Notes: a model not told the origin generated them from the letters alone. DNA of 64,000 nt from Nonomuraea spiralis (GCF_014648435.1 NZ_BMRC01000001.1:10481-74480); one strand, 5' to 3'; positions 35,739-45,460 are shown, counted from the stretch's first letter. Translations and numbers: made by a program.

Positions 35739-37862
35739 TCAGCTCGTGTTCGCGCGGTGCTGCAGGAGGAGCAGGGCGATGTCGTCTGTGTGCGGGGCGT
35801 GGTCGAGCAGGGTGCCGGCGATCTGCTGGAGCTGCTCGCGCGGCGCGCTGGTCAGGTACTCCGCCAGCCCGTCGATGGCCTCGTCCAGATCGACCCCCGG
35901 CGCCTCGATCAGCCCGTCGGTGTAGAGGGCCAGGACGGCGCCCGGCGGGAACGGCACCTCCACCGTCGCGTACTCGGCGTCGGCGTCGATGCCGAGCAGC
36001 AGGCCCGCCGGGATGTCGATGACCTCGGCCGGCATGTTCGGCGGACGCAGCAGCGGCAGGGGATGGCCCGCGTTGGCCGCGCACAGGGTACGCAGACGCA
36101 GGTCGAAGTAGATGAGCAGGCAGCTCGTGAACAGGTCGGTGTCCAGGTCCATGAGCAGCCGGTTGGTGTGCTGGAGCACGTCGCCGGGGCTGGCGCCGAC
36201 GGCGGCGTGGGCGTGGATGGCGGTCCGTACCTGGCCCATGAGCGCGGCGGCCGTCATGTTGTGTCCCTGGACGTCCCCGATGACGGCGGCGGCGGTGGTC
36301 TCGTTCAGGCGGATCAGGTCGTAGAAGTCGCCGCCGATGCCGACGCCGCGGGTGGCGGGCACGTACCGGGCGGCGACCTCCAGGCCCGGCATGTCCGGCA
36401 GGCTGCCGGGCAGCAGCGAGGTCTGGAGGCTGTGGGCCAGCCGGTCCTTGGTGTCGTACAGGAGCGCGCGGTCCAGGGCCTGGCCCATCAGCCCGGCCAG
36501 GGTGTTCAGGGTCGCGCACTGCTCGGCGGTGAACGGGCGCGGATGGTCGAAGGCCAGCATGCAGACGCCGAAGGTGTCGTCGGAGACGGTCAGCGGCAGG
36601 AACGCCCATGCCGACATCCCGTCCTCCTGCGCGGTCTCCGGGAACGACCGGCGCAGTTCGTCCCGGTCGGCGAAGAAGGCCGGCTCGCCCGTACGGACGA
36701 CCTGCTCGGCGGGGCTGGGCGCGGCCAGTGTCTGACCGTCGAACCGGTCGAGCACCTCGGGGGAGTAGCCGTGGGAGCCGACGATCCTCATCCGGCCGCT
36801 CTCGGCCCGCATGATCGCCATCGCCTGGGCCTTGAACACGGGCATGACGTGCACGGCGATGAGATCGACGACCTCGCGCACGTTCAGCGCCCGGGTCATC
36901 GCCGCCGCCATGTGCAGGAAGTTGTAGAAGACGTCGGCCCGCGGCAACCCGGACGCGCCCGCCGAGGCCGAACGCGCGAGCCGCTGCGCGGGCAGGTCGG
37001 CCGGCGAGGGGGTGATGCGCAGGCTGAGGCCGGTCGGGTCGGGATGCAGGACGAACTCCAGCTCGTGGCCGTCCGGCCGGCGCGCCGAGCAGGAGGCGAC
37101 CTGCTGGCCGACCACCGCGGCCCGGCAGCGGTCCTGGAAGGCCGGGTCCTTCAGCCAGGTCGCCGTCTCCCACAGCGGCGTGCCCAGCAGGTGGGCGACG
37201 GTGGTGCCGAGCAGGTCGGCGGCGGTGGGGCTGGCGAAGGTGACCACGCCGTCCAGGTCGAGCGCGACGGAGCCGTCGCGCAGCCGTTCGAGGTAGCCGG
37301 CCGCGGCCACGGCCTCGTACGGGTCGGGCATCGGCGGCGCCACCGGGGTCAGCGCGCGCGGCTCGCCCGTGGGACGCAGCGGGTGCCCGCAGTCGTCGGC
37401 CTGCTCCAGAATGGCGGCCAGGCGCTCGCTCGTGGCGCTGATGACGTCCAGCTCGGACTCGCTCAGCTCGGACGGCCGCTCGGCCGGCCACAACAGGATC
37501 CACGAACCCCACATGCGGGAGTCGCTGTGCAGGGGCGCGGAGGCGGTGGCGAAGGAGTACGGGAAGGCCAGGGCCGTACCGGGGAAACGGCAGGCCAGCT
37601 CCTGCGGGTTCGGCACCCAGACCAGCCGCCCCTGGCGTACGGCGGCGGCCACGGGGGCCCCGGCGTCGAGCCTGACGGTGGTCCACGGCTTGACGATCTG
37701 CGTGGGCAGCCCGATCTCCGTCTCCATCACCAGGACCTGCGGGGAGCCCGTCAGGAGGTACACCGCGCCGATGTGCGCCCCGGTGTCGCGGGCGGCCTGG
37801 GCCAGCGCCTCGTCCAGGGTCGAGGTGTGCGGCAGGGTCCCCTCGTCGGCGTGGCCCCCCAC
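35739..37862 (-). CDS. GAF-PAS-GAF-SpoIIE (PP2C) serine phosphatase
   Basis: A 707-residue cytoplasmic signalling phosphatase: GAF-like domain (about 15-150), PAS domain (about 185-300, DGSVALDLDGVVTFASPTAA), second GAF (about 320-475) and a C-terminal PP2C/SpoIIE domain (about 500-700). Metal-binding residues are visible in GVGIGGDFYDLI, ALYTDGLIEA and HTDDIALLL. Such proteins dephosphorylate STAS-domain anti-anti-sigma factors in partner switching. GTG 37862 is used. No partner is adjacent, but an RsbW-like ATPase (45041) and a STAS protein (62315) lie elsewhere in the window. Confidence 0.87.
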   Translation of the reverse strand: MGGHADEGTLPHTSTLDEALAQAARDTGAHIGAVYLLTGSPQVLVMETEIGLPTQIVKPWTTVRLDAGAPVAAAVRQGRLVWVPNPQELACRFPGTALAFPYSFATASAPLHSDSRMWGSWILLWPAERPSELSESELDVISATSERLAAILEQADDCGHPLRPTGEPRALTPVAPPMPDPYEAVAAAGYLERLRDGSVALDLDGVVTFASPTAADLLGTTVAHLLGTPLWETATWLKDPAFQDRCRAAVVGQQVASCSARRPDGHELEFVLHPDPTGLSLRITPSPADLPAQRLARSASAGASGLPRADVFYNFLHMAAAMTRALNVREVVDLIAVHVMPVFKAQAMAIMRAESGRMRIVGSHGYSPEVLDRFDGQTLAAPSPAEQVVRTGEPAFFADRDELRRSFPETAQEDGMSAWAFLPLTVSDDTFGVCMLAFDHPRPFTAEQCATLNTLAGLMGQALDRALLYDTKDRLAHSLQTSLLPGSLPDMPGLEVAARYVPATRGVGIGGDFYDLIRLNETTAAAVIGDVQGHNMTAAALMGQVRTAIHAHAAVGASPGDVLQHTNRLLMDLDTDLFTSCLLIYFDLRLRTLCAANAGHPLPLLRPPNMPAEVIDIPAGLLLGIDADAEYATVEVPFPPGAVLALYTDGLIEAPGVDLDEAIDGLAEYLTSAPREQLQQIAGTLLDHAPHTDDIALLLLQHRANTS

Positions 37863-38260
37863 GGACTACCTCGTTCCGTCCTGCGCTGACGTCGGCGCCA
37901 CGTCCCAATGATCGCCCATAGGACAACTGTAGATATCCGTATTAGGGGTGTAGGTCACCGTTGCTGGATTCTGGCGAAGAGGTGGGAGGAATATGAGCTT
38001 TGCGAGTGGCGGGAGGCGGGCGGCCGTACGGTCGGGACAGATGGCCGATTTGTGACAATCCGACGGGCTTCTCCGCCAGGTGATCGCTGTCTACACTCCG
38101 GTTCGGACGCCAAGCCGCTCCGCGATCGGAGAGGGGAGGCGGTCCAGCTCGTCACCCGCCGGGGAGGGTCATCGATCTCTCCGGCATGCGCGCGTGGGGG
38201 TGACATGACGTCTTCGGCCGGTCTGGCGGGTTCGTGCAGCTCCTCGGCCAGGAGGTCTTT
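37863..38260. other. Divergent intergenic region upstream of the subtilase
   Basis: This roughly 400-base gap is less GC-rich than its surroundings (37920-38060). It contains a tiny frame with a strong ribosome site (37993-38055) and no recognisable RNA family. A TACACT at about 38092-38097 might be a -10 element for the subtilase. Confidence 0.45.
37993..38055 (+). CDS. Possible 20-codon leader peptide
   Basis: ATG 37993 follows GGGAGGA (37984-37990) closely. The frame begins MSFASGGRRAAVRSG and ends after 20 codons. The strong ribosome site is the only evidence of expression. It may be a leader or chance. Confidence 0.22.
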   Translation: MSFASGGRRAAVRSGQMADL

Positions 38261-41200
38261 GTGTTGTCCCGTTCCTTCTCATCCCGTTTACGCCGGTTGA
38301 CATCGTTAGCCGTCGGGCTCGGCGTCGTGATGACCATGAGCCCGGCCGTGGCACGCGCCACGCCGACCCCGCCCGCCAAGTGGCGGGCCGTACCGCTCGC
38401 CGGCGCCGAGGTGGTCGAGGGCGCCAAGTCCCCCACGGGCAAGCTCGCCAAGAGCGACACGGCGTTGTTGCGGGCCACCTCGCCCGCGCCCGTCAACGTC
38501 ATGGTCAAGCTGGACTACGACTCGCTGGCCGCCTACCAGGGCGGGCTGGCCGGACTCCCGGCCACCAGCCCCGCCGTCACCGGCAAGGCGCTCGACACCA
38601 GGAGCGCCGACGCCAGGAAGTACGGCACCCACATCCAGGACGTCGAGAACGCCTTCCTGGCCGAGCTGACCAAGAAGATCCCCGGGGCCGTCGTCGGCCA
38701 GCGCGTCAGGACCGTCTACGGCGGCATCGCCCTGCGCATCCCGGGTGACAAGGCGGCCGAGGTGCTGCGGCTCCCCGGCGCGGTCGCCGTGCAGGAGGAC
38801 AGGCCCCAGCAACTGCTGACCGACTCCAGCCCCGAGTTCATCGGCGCGAACACCATCTACGGCAAGCTCGGCGGCAGCGCCTCCTCCGGCAAGGGCGTGA
38901 TCGTCGGCGTCCTGGACAGCGGCGCCTGGCCCGAGCACCCCTCCTTCGCCGCCGCCCCCGGCCTGCCCGCCCCCGGGCCCACCAAGGACGGCACGCCGCG
39001 CGTGTGCAACTTCGGCGACAACCCGCTCACCCCGGCCAGCGACCCGTTCACCTGCAACAACAAGCTGATCGGCGGGCAGCCGTTCATGGAGACCTACAAC
39101 GCCGTGTACGGCGGCGAGGTCTACCCCGACAGCGCCCGCGACTCCAACGGGCACGGCACCCACACCGCCAGCACCTCCGCCGGCGGCCCGGTCGCCGACG
39201 CGAACCCGCTGGGCATCAGCCGCGGCCCGATCCACGGGATCGCCCCGGCCGCCGAGGTGTCGGTCTACAAGGTGTGCGGCGCGGAGGGCTGCTTCCCCTC
39301 CGACTCCGCGCAGGCGGTGGCACGTGCCATCCTGGACGGCGTACGGGTCATCAACTTCTCGATCTCCGGCGGCAGCGACCCCTACAGCGACCCGGTCGAG
39401 CTGGCCTTCCTCGACGCCTACGCCGCTGGCGTGCTGGTCTCGGCCTCGGCCGGCAACTCCGGGCCCGGCGCCGGCACCACCGACCACCGCAGCCCCTGGG
39501 TGACCACGGTGGCGGCCTCCTCGCAGAACCGGACCTTCCAGTCCACGGTCACGCTGTCCGGCGGCGGCGCCGCGGCGACGATCAAGGGCGCCTCCATCAC
39601 CGGCGGCCTCGCCTCGCCGCTGCCCGTCGTCCTGGCCTCGGCGCCGCCGTACTCCCGGGCCGCGTGCGACGTACCGGCGCCTCCCGGCATCTTCACCGGC
39701 AAGATCGTCCTGTGTGAGCGCACCCCCAACCGCGTGCTGAAGAGCTTCAACGTCAGGCAGGGCGGCGCGGCCGGGATGATCCTCTACAACACCTTCCCGT
39801 TCGACGTCTTCACCGACGCGCACTGGCTCCCGTCCGTGCACGTCGACAAGCCCGAGGCCGACACCCTGCTGGCCTTCCTCGCCGCGCACCCCGGCGCCAC
39901 CGCCTCCTTCACCCAGGGCGTCAAGTCCACCTGGCAGGGCGACGCGATGGCGCACTTCTCCTCGCGCGGCCCCGGCGGCGACTTCCTCAAGCCGGACGTC
40001 ACCGCGCCCGGCCAGCACATCATGGCGGGCATGACGCCGACCCCCGAGTCGCCGCTGGAAGGCCCGCCCGGCAACCTCTACCAGGTCATCTCGGGCACCT
40101 CGATGTCGGCGCCGCACGTGACGGGCTCGGCGGCGCTGGTGTTCGCCCTGCACCCCACGTGGACGCCCGGCCAGGTCAAGTCGGCTCTGGAGACCACGGC
40201 CAAGACCGCGGTCACCAAGGAGGACAGGACCACGCAGGCCGACCCGTTCGACATGGGCGGCGGGCGCATCGACCTGTCCAAGGCCGGTGACCCCGGCCTG
40301 ACCCTCGACCAGGACGCCGCCGGCTTCGTCGCCTCGGCCACCGACCCGCTCAACCGGATCGACCTCAACCTGCCCTCGGTGAACGCCCCGACCATGCCCG
40401 GCGTCATCACCGCCAAGCGCACCGTCACCAACACCACCGGCTCGTCGCTCACCTTCACCGCCTCCGGCACGACCGTGAGCGGCGCCTCCGTGACCGTACT
40501 GCCGCCGGTGTTCACCGTCGCGCCCGGCAAGAGCGCGAAGCTGAGCATCGTCATCGCCGCGCCGGACCTGCCGGAAGGCCAGTACTTCGGCCAGGTCAAC
40601 CTCAAGCAGGCCGGCGGCACGCGCGCGCTGCACCTGCCGGTGGCCTTCTTCCGCAAGCAGGGCGCGGTGCCGGTCGAGCAGACCTGCGTCCCGGACACCA
40701 TCGCCAGGAACACCGGCGAGTCCACCTGCACGGTCACCGTCCGCAACACCACGTTCGAGGACGCCGAGGTGACCGCGCTCAGCACCCTCGACGCCCGCCT
40801 GCGGCTGAACAGCGTCACGGGGGCGACCAAGGTCGGCACCCAGATCGCGACCACCAAGGCGACGCTGGCCGCCACCCAGCCCGCCAAGCCCGCGATCGCG
40901 CCAGGCGCCGGACCGGCCGGCTACATCCCGCTGGACGCCTTCGGCGTCACGCCCACCCCGATCGGCGACGAGCAGGCGCTCAACTTCACCGTGCCCGCCT
41001 TCAAGTTCGCCGGACGCGACTACACCCGGCTCGGCGTGACCTCCGACGGCTACAGCGTCGCCGGCGGGGCCACGGGCGGCGACGTCTCCCCGACGCCGCA
41101 GACCCTGCCCGACCCGGCACTGCCCAACGGGGTGCTGGCCTCGTACTGGACCGACCTCGACGGCACCGCCGCGCCCGGCATCCTGGCCACGATCCTGACC

Positions 41201-41590
41201 GACGGGGTCAACGACTGGCTGGTCGTCGAATGGCGGCTGAACCTGTACGGCACCAGCGACCTCAAGGTGTTCCAGCAGTGGATCGGGCTCAACGGCGTGG
41301 AGGACATCAGCTACGCCTACGACCCGGGCAACCTGCCCGGCTCGCCGCCCCCCGTGTACGGCCTGACGGTCGGCGCAGAGAACGCCGAGGGCACCGCCGG
41401 CGCCCAGATCTCCGGGCCGCCCACCCAGGACCTGGTCGTCAGCAGCACTCCGGGGGCTCCCGGCGGGACGCTGACGTACTCGATGAAGGTCAAGGGGGTC
41501 AGCGCGGGGACCGGCAAGATCACTACCGCCACCTCGACCCCCCAGGTGAAGGGGATCACCGTCGAGGTGGACAAGATCACCGTCCAGTGA
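38261..41590 (+). CDS. Secreted subtilisin-like serine protease (S8) with PA insert
   Basis: A 1109-residue exported protease. A signal peptide (residues 1-33, hydrophobic LTSLAVGLGVVMTMSPAVA ending ARA) precedes an I9-type propeptide (about 70-185). The S8 catalytic domain has Asp219 (VLDSGAWPEH), His298 (NGHGTHTAS) and Ser614 (SGTSMSAPHVTG), with a PA-like insertion at about 460-560 before the Ser. FN3-like and beta-rich domains follow. It is of the cucumisin/lactocepin-like type and should degrade external proteins. GTG 38261 is chosen for the GGAGG (38251-38255) five bases upstream; an in-frame GTG at 38234 lacks a site. A hairpin terminator follows the stop. Confidence 0.93.
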   Translation: MLSRSFSSRLRRLTSLAVGLGVVMTMSPAVARATPTPPAKWRAVPLAGAEVVEGAKSPTGKLAKSDTALLRATSPAPVNVMVKLDYDSLAAYQGGLAGLPATSPAVTGKALDTRSADARKYGTHIQDVENAFLAELTKKIPGAVVGQRVRTVYGGIALRIPGDKAAEVLRLPGAVAVQEDRPQQLLTDSSPEFIGANTIYGKLGGSASSGKGVIVGVLDSGAWPEHPSFAAAPGLPAPGPTKDGTPRVCNFGDNPLTPASDPFTCNNKLIGGQPFMETYNAVYGGEVYPDSARDSNGHGTHTASTSAGGPVADANPLGISRGPIHGIAPAAEVSVYKVCGAEGCFPSDSAQAVARAILDGVRVINFSISGGSDPYSDPVELAFLDAYAAGVLVSASAGNSGPGAGTTDHRSPWVTTVAASSQNRTFQSTVTLSGGGAAATIKGASITGGLASPLPVVLASAPPYSRAACDVPAPPGIFTGKIVLCERTPNRVLKSFNVRQGGAAGMILYNTFPFDVFTDAHWLPSVHVDKPEADTLLAFLAAHPGATASFTQGVKSTWQGDAMAHFSSRGPGGDFLKPDVTAPGQHIMAGMTPTPESPLEGPPGNLYQVISGTSMSAPHVTGSAALVFALHPTWTPGQVKSALETTAKTAVTKEDRTTQADPFDMGGGRIDLSKAGDPGLTLDQDAAGFVASATDPLNRIDLNLPSVNAPTMPGVITAKRTVTNTTGSSLTFTASGTTVSGASVTVLPPVFTVAPGKSAKLSIVIAAPDLPEGQYFGQVNLKQAGGTRALHLPVAFFRKQGAVPVEQTCVPDTIARNTGESTCTVTVRNTTFEDAEVTALSTLDARLRLNSVTGATKVGTQIATTKATLAATQPAKPAIAPGAGPAGYIPLDAFGVTPTPIGDEQALNFTVPAFKFAGRDYTRLGVTSDGYSVAGGATGGDVSPTPQTLPDPALPNGVLASYWTDLDGTAAPGILATILTDGVNDWLVVEWRLNLYGTSDLKVFQQWIGLNGVEDISYAYDPGNLPGSPPPVYGLTVGAENAEGTAGAQISGPPTQDLVVSSTPGAPGGTLTYSMKVKGVSAGTGKITTATSTPQVKGITVEVDKITVQ

Positions 41591-41597
41591 TTCGGCC

Positions 41598-41627
41598 GGC
41601 GGCCGCGGGCGAGCACCCGCGGCCGCC
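41598..41627 (+). terminator. Terminator hairpin after the subtilase
   Basis: A 12-base perfect stem (41598-41609 with 41616-41627, GGCGGCCGCGGG / CCCGCGGCCGCC) and 6-base loop begins 8 bases after the stop codon. Confidence 0.7.
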
Positions 41628-41829
41628 ACGGCACGACGGCGGGACGGCGACGACGGACGGTTTCGCATCTCACCGCGCCGCCCCCGCCGTCCCGCGGCGG
41701 GTCCAGGTCAGGGGCAAGTGGTCGCCAGGTCGTTCCCAGGTCCGCGCCAAGCGCGCCGGGCGAGCATCGGAGGTGACAGCGGATCCCGGCCCCGCGAACG
41801 GCGGGCGCCCGTCCTGACAGGAGAAAGAC

Positions 41830-42267
41830 ATGCCGACTTCCACCATTCCGGCCCCCGCCGGCCGGGCGATCGGCGCGACGCTGCTCGGCGGGGTCGGTGT
41901 ACTGCTCGCCATGGACCTGATCGGCGCGTTCATGGCGGTCTCCGCCGGGCTGAACCCGACGTTCCTGGACGCCCTCGGGCCCCAGGCGCGGTTGTCCGCG
42001 CCGATCCCGATGATGGTCGCGCAGGCCGTGCTGGTCGCCGGGGCGACCCGGAGCCGCCGTGGCGTCGCGATCCCGGCCGCCGCGCTGCTGGCGGTCGCCG
42101 GGGTGCTGGCCTTCGTGTCGGGGTTCTACGACGGCGGCTACACGGCCGAACTTTCGGCCGGGCAGCGGATCTACCAGATCGCCCTGGTCTCGGCGCACCT
42201 CGCGGTGGCCGTCGTGGCCGCGCTCAGGCTCGCCGGACTGCTCCGCCGCCGGCCCGCGCGCGTTTGA
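41830..42267 (+). CDS. Four-helix membrane protein of unknown function
   Basis: A 145-residue protein with four hydrophobic helices (about 12-35, 55-70, 78-97, 112-135) and a basic C-terminus (RLAGLLRRRPARV). AGGAGAAAG lies just upstream of ATG 41830. It resembles small DUF-type membrane proteins of actinomycetes, but no firm family is recognised. It follows the subtilase after a terminator and converges on lsr2. Confidence 0.65.
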   Translation: MPTSTIPAPAGRAIGATLLGGVGVLLAMDLIGAFMAVSAGLNPTFLDALGPQARLSAPIPMMVAQAVLVAGATRSRRGVAIPAAALLAVAGVLAFVSGFYDGGYTAELSAGQRIYQIALVSAHLAVAVVAALRLAGLLRRRPARV

Positions 42268-42293
42268 CGTCCTTCAATGGGCCTTGGCGGGCC

Positions 42294-42635
42294 TTAGTGG
42301 GCCGACTCGTACTTCTCGACCACCGAGGCCGCGATCCGGCCGCGCTCGCTGACGGGCAGGCCGTTCGCCTTGGCCCACTGCCGGATCTCCGAAGACTTCT
42401 CCCGGCTCAACGCCCGGCTGCCGCCAACGGTCGCCCGCCGGCCGCGCCCACTGCGTTCCACGCGAACCGGGCGGGCCTTCACGATGAAGGGCGCCAGTGC
42501 TTTCCGCAGCGAGTCCGCCTTCTCCTCATGAAGGTCAATCTCGTAGCTGCTGCCATCGAGTGCAAAGACGACGGTCTCATGAGCCTCCCCACCGTCGACA
42601 TCGTCGATGAGAATCTCTTGAATCTGCTTAGCCAT
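42294..42635 (-). CDS. lsr2: Lsr2 nucleoid-associated protein
   Basis: A 113-residue actinobacterial H-NS-like protein that coats AT-rich, often horizontally acquired DNA. The N-terminal oligomerisation strands (TVVFALDGSSYEIDLHEEKA) and the C-terminal DNA-binding domain with the minor-groove RGR in QWAKANGLPVSERGRI are both present. Length agrees with the family. A TACAGT -10-like element lies upstream on the minus strand. The neighbouring 676-base region without genes may hold its control elements. Confidence 0.95.
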   Translation of the reverse strand: MAKQIQEILIDDVDGGEAHETVVFALDGSSYEIDLHEEKADSLRKALAPFIVKARPVRVERSGRGRRATVGGSRALSREKSSEIRQWAKANGLPVSERGRIAASVVEKYESAH

Positions 42636-43311
42636 GGTGGCACTCCATGCTCGATACGGTTGTTGCGTACTGTAGCGCTCTTCAGTAGCGTGCGGGCAAC
42701 TTACCTCGGCCGGGCGTCGGTGAACGCGTTGAACTCGCCGGGCCGACCGCGTGTCAAAGTCATTTCAAGCGCGACCGGTCCCTCGTGTGTCCGGGGTGTC
42801 ACGGCGTCCGTCTTGCGTATCTCACCTGGGAATGCCCATGTCACATTCATGCCCGCGAGGTGCGCGCGGCCCGGCCGCGGGCCCTGTCCTGGCCGGGGCG
42901 TACGCGAGGTCGCAGGGGCTGCTCCCGGCGGGGGAGGGGGCGCGGGAAGGCGGGCGGCGCGGCGGCGTTCAGCTTATCGAAGATGAATTCAAAGCTGAGT
43001 TTCGAGGTGCGCGCGCGGAGTCCCGGATTTAGCGCCGGGTCGCCAGGGGTGCGGCGGGCGTGTAGTGTCCGTGCGGCGGCGGTGGCGATCCGGGTGGCGA
43101 ATCACTCGCGCATTCCGTGGGATAGGCCGCGCCGTCACGGTCACCGTCGTGAGCGTCACCCGCGACGCCGGCGGTCGCCTCCCGGCACCGGTACACGGTT
43201 TACCCGCCGTACGAGATCCGCTTCCCCGGCCGGTCTCTATGCCGGCGACTCCGGCAAGGCGCAGAAGCACAAGTGCGAATGGGACGGCCCGGGTTACCTT
43301 CTGTCCCTTTA
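42636..43311. other. Long gene-poor stretch upstream of lsr2
   Basis: This 676-base gap contains the lsr2 promoter side (42636-42710) and the downstream side of the ECF42 gene. Composition is mixed, with AT-richer patches at 42975-43000 and 43290-43320. An open frame of 177 codons (42785-43318) has no protein-like pattern and was not accepted. No RNA family is recognised. Confidence 0.45.
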
Positions 43312-44583
43312 TTACTGACGCTTTTTCCGTGCGCGGCCGGCGTCCCGGACGGCGTTCGCCGCCTGAGGGACCGGGGTGATCTCGGCGGCGCGGGCCAGGA
43401 GGGCGCGGCGCTCGGGGGCGCTGTGCGCGGCGGCGGCGGCCTGCCGGAACAGCGCCGCCGCGCGGGCCCGGTCGCCGTCCCTGGCCGTGAGGTCCGCCTC
43501 CGCGGCGATGGCCAGCGGGTGGCCGTCCAGCTCGGCGCGGGCGCGCTCCAGCAGCGCGAGCCCGGCGCGCGGCCCGTGGGCGTAGCCGTGGGCGACGGCG
43601 CGGTTCAGCTCGACGACGGGTGTGGGGTGGAGGAGGGCCAGCTCGTCGTAGCAGCGGGCGATCCGCGGCCAGTCCGTGGCGGGCGGCGTGGGGGCGGTGG
43701 CGTGGCAGGCGGCGATGCGCGCCTGCAGCCCGTACGGGCCGTTCCCCTCGATCGCGGCCAGCAGGGCCAGCCCTTCGGCGATCGCGGCCCGGTCCCAGCG
43801 CGAGCGGTCCTGCCGGTCGAGGGGGACCAGGTCGCCGGCGGCGTCGCGGCGGGCGTACCGGCGGGAGTGTTGCAGGAGGAACAGCGCCAGCAGTGCCCGC
43901 ACCTCCTCCTGCGCGGGCATGAGCCGGCGCAGCAGCCGCGCCAGCCGGATCGCCTCCTCGGCGAACGCCGGCTCGCCGCCCGGGTCGTACCCCTGCGTGA
44001 ACAGCAGGTAGAGCACGGCCAGCACGCCCGGCAGGCGTTCGGCCAGCGCCGGGCCCTCCGGCACCCGGTACGGGATGCCCGCCTCGGCGATCTTCCTCTT
44101 GGCCCTGGTCAGCCGCCGGGTCATGGTCTGCTCGGTGACCAGGAAGGCGCGCGCGAGGTCGGCGGCCGGCACGCCGCAGACGGTGCGCAGCGTCAGCGCC
44201 ACCCGCGACTCCAGCGCCAGCGCCGGATGGCAGCACGTGAAGACGAGCCGCAGCCGGTCGTCCACGACCTCCTCCTCCCGCCCGTCCCCGGGCCCGTCCT
44301 GGGCGGTCAGGGCGAGCGCCGCCAGCTCGGCGAGCTTGCGGCGCTCCACCGAGGCGCGGCGCAGCGCGTCGATCGCGCGGTTGCGCGCCACCGTCATGAG
44401 CCAGCCGCCCGGATTGGACGGCACGCCCTCCTCCGGCCACCGCCGCACGGCCAGCGTCAGCGCCTCCTGGGCGCAGTCCTCGGCGAGCGTCCAGTCGCCG
44501 GTGACCCGGATCAGGGCGGCGACGATCCGCGGGTACGCGTCCGCCGCCGCCTCCTCCAGGTGTCGTCTCGCTGCTCGGATCAC
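43312..44583 (-). CDS. ECF42-type RNA polymerase sigma factor
   Basis: A 423-residue ECF sigma factor with region 2 (AEDCAQEALTLAVRRWP, then NPGGWLMTVARNRAIDALRR), region 4 (ADLARAFLVTEQTMTRRLTR) and a long C-terminal DUF6596/TPR-like extension. It has no anti-sigma partner, as known for ECF42 proteins, which are controlled through the extension and usually paired with a DGPF/YCII protein. That partner lies directly upstream and overlaps by four bases (GTGA at 44580-44583). Confidence 0.9.
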   Translation of the reverse strand: MIRAARRHLEEAAADAYPRIVAALIRVTGDWTLAEDCAQEALTLAVRRWPEEGVPSNPGGWLMTVARNRAIDALRRASVERRKLAELAALALTAQDGPGDGREEEVVDDRLRLVFTCCHPALALESRVALTLRTVCGVPAADLARAFLVTEQTMTRRLTRAKRKIAEAGIPYRVPEGPALAERLPGVLAVLYLLFTQGYDPGGEPAFAEEAIRLARLLRRLMPAQEEVRALLALFLLQHSRRYARRDAAGDLVPLDRQDRSRWDRAAIAEGLALLAAIEGNGPYGLQARIAACHATAPTPPATDWPRIARCYDELALLHPTPVVELNRAVAHGYAHGPRAGLALLERARAELDGHPLAIAAEADLTARDGDRARAAALFRQAAAAAHSAPERRALLARAAEITPVPQAANAVRDAGRARKKRQ

Positions 44584-44915
44584 TGCTCGAAATCGGCGAA
44601 CGGGCGCAGCTCCAGCCGTCCGTGCCTGGCCATCGGGTGCGTACGGGCCACCTCGATCGCCTCGTCGAGGTTGGCGCATTCGAGCAGGTCGAAGCCCACG
44701 ATCACCTCTTTGGTCTCGGTGAACGGCCCGTCGGAGAGGACCAGCTCGCCCCGGCGCACGCGCACGGTGGTCGCGGCCGACTCCGGCGCCAGCACGGCCC
44801 CGTGCACCCGGCGCCCGCGGGCGTCGTTCTCGGCCACCCACGCCTCGACGTCGGGCAGGTCGTTCTGGTCGGTGTCGGGCTCGGTGTCGGTGCAGACGAA
44901 CATCATGTACTTCAT
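44580..44915 (-). CDS. DGPF/YCII-family protein, ECF42 partner
   Basis: A 111-residue YCII-related protein with MKYMMFVCTDTE at the start and the diagnostic LSDGPFTETKEVIVGFDLLE. DGPF proteins are the near-universal neighbours and usual targets of ECF42 sigma factors; their biochemical role is unknown. ATG 44915 follows GAGGAGCACGAG. The overlap with the sigma-factor gene shows coupled translation. Confidence 0.9.
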   Translation of the reverse strand: MKYMMFVCTDTEPDTDQNDLPDVEAWVAENDARGRRVHGAVLAPESAATTVRVRRGELVLSDGPFTETKEVIVGFDLLECANLDEAIEVARTHPMARHGRLELRPFADFEQ

Positions 44916-45040
44916 CTCGTGCTCCTCGCTCGTACGTCGTCTCACCATGGTGACGAACGGGACCGGCGTGACCGGACACGTTCCCGTCGTCTTTTTTCTG
45001 GCTCTTTTCGGCTTTTCCGGCGCGTACGTGAGGAAGGCGT

Positions 45041-45460
45041 TCAGGCCGATCTGGCCGGGTCCTCCTCGGCCTGGCGGCGTCGGCGCAGGCACATCGTGAG
45101 CAGCGAGCCGAGCGCGGTCTGCTCCAGCACGATCTCGTCGCACAGGTGCTGGATGACCCACAGGCCGTACCCGTGCGAGGCGGTCGGGTCGAGGCGGGCG
45201 GCCGCCAGATGGGCCCGGGTGAGCCGGCCGGCGACGTCGAGCACCTCGACGACGACGCCGTCGCGGGTGTCGCGGGAGGTCACCATGCCCGTCCTGCCGC
45301 CGTGGTCCAGCACGTTGGTGACCGCCTCGTTGACCACGACCACCAGGTCCTCCAGCCGGTCGTCGGACAGCCCGCAGTGGCGGCCGTGGACGCGGACCAG
45401 GTCCCTGATGAGGGCAAGATCGGTGCTGATCGGGCACTGGAGCTCGAACTGAAGGGTCAT
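45041..45460 (-). CDS. RsbW-like ATP-binding anti-sigma/regulatory kinase
   Basis: A 139-residue HATPase_c_2 protein. The N-box is LVVVVNEAVTNVLDHGG and the G-boxes are VLDVAGRL and ASHGYGLWVIQHLCDE. Members bind sigma factors or STAS proteins and can phosphorylate the latter. It stands alone, without a sigma factor or STAS gene adjacent, which is usual in actinomycetes with many orphan copies. It may interact with the STAS protein at 62315 or be countered by the PP2C proteins in this window (inference). Confidence 0.85.
   Translation of the reverse strand: MTLQFELQCPISTDLALIRDLVRVHGRHCGLSDDRLEDLVVVVNEAVTNVLDHGGRTGMVTSRDTRDGVVVEVLDVAGRLTRAHLAAARLDPTASHGYGLWVIQHLCDEIVLEQTALGSLLTMCLRRRRQAEEDPARSA

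Noticed and set aside
38306..41668. Long minus-strand frame over the subtilase
   Set aside because: Glycine/arginine/valine-rich noise; the plus strand has signal peptide and catalytic triad.
42785..43318. 177-codon plus-strand frame upstream of lsr2
   Set aside because: Arg/Pro-rich, no ribosome site, no family pattern, overlaps the end of the ECF42 gene.
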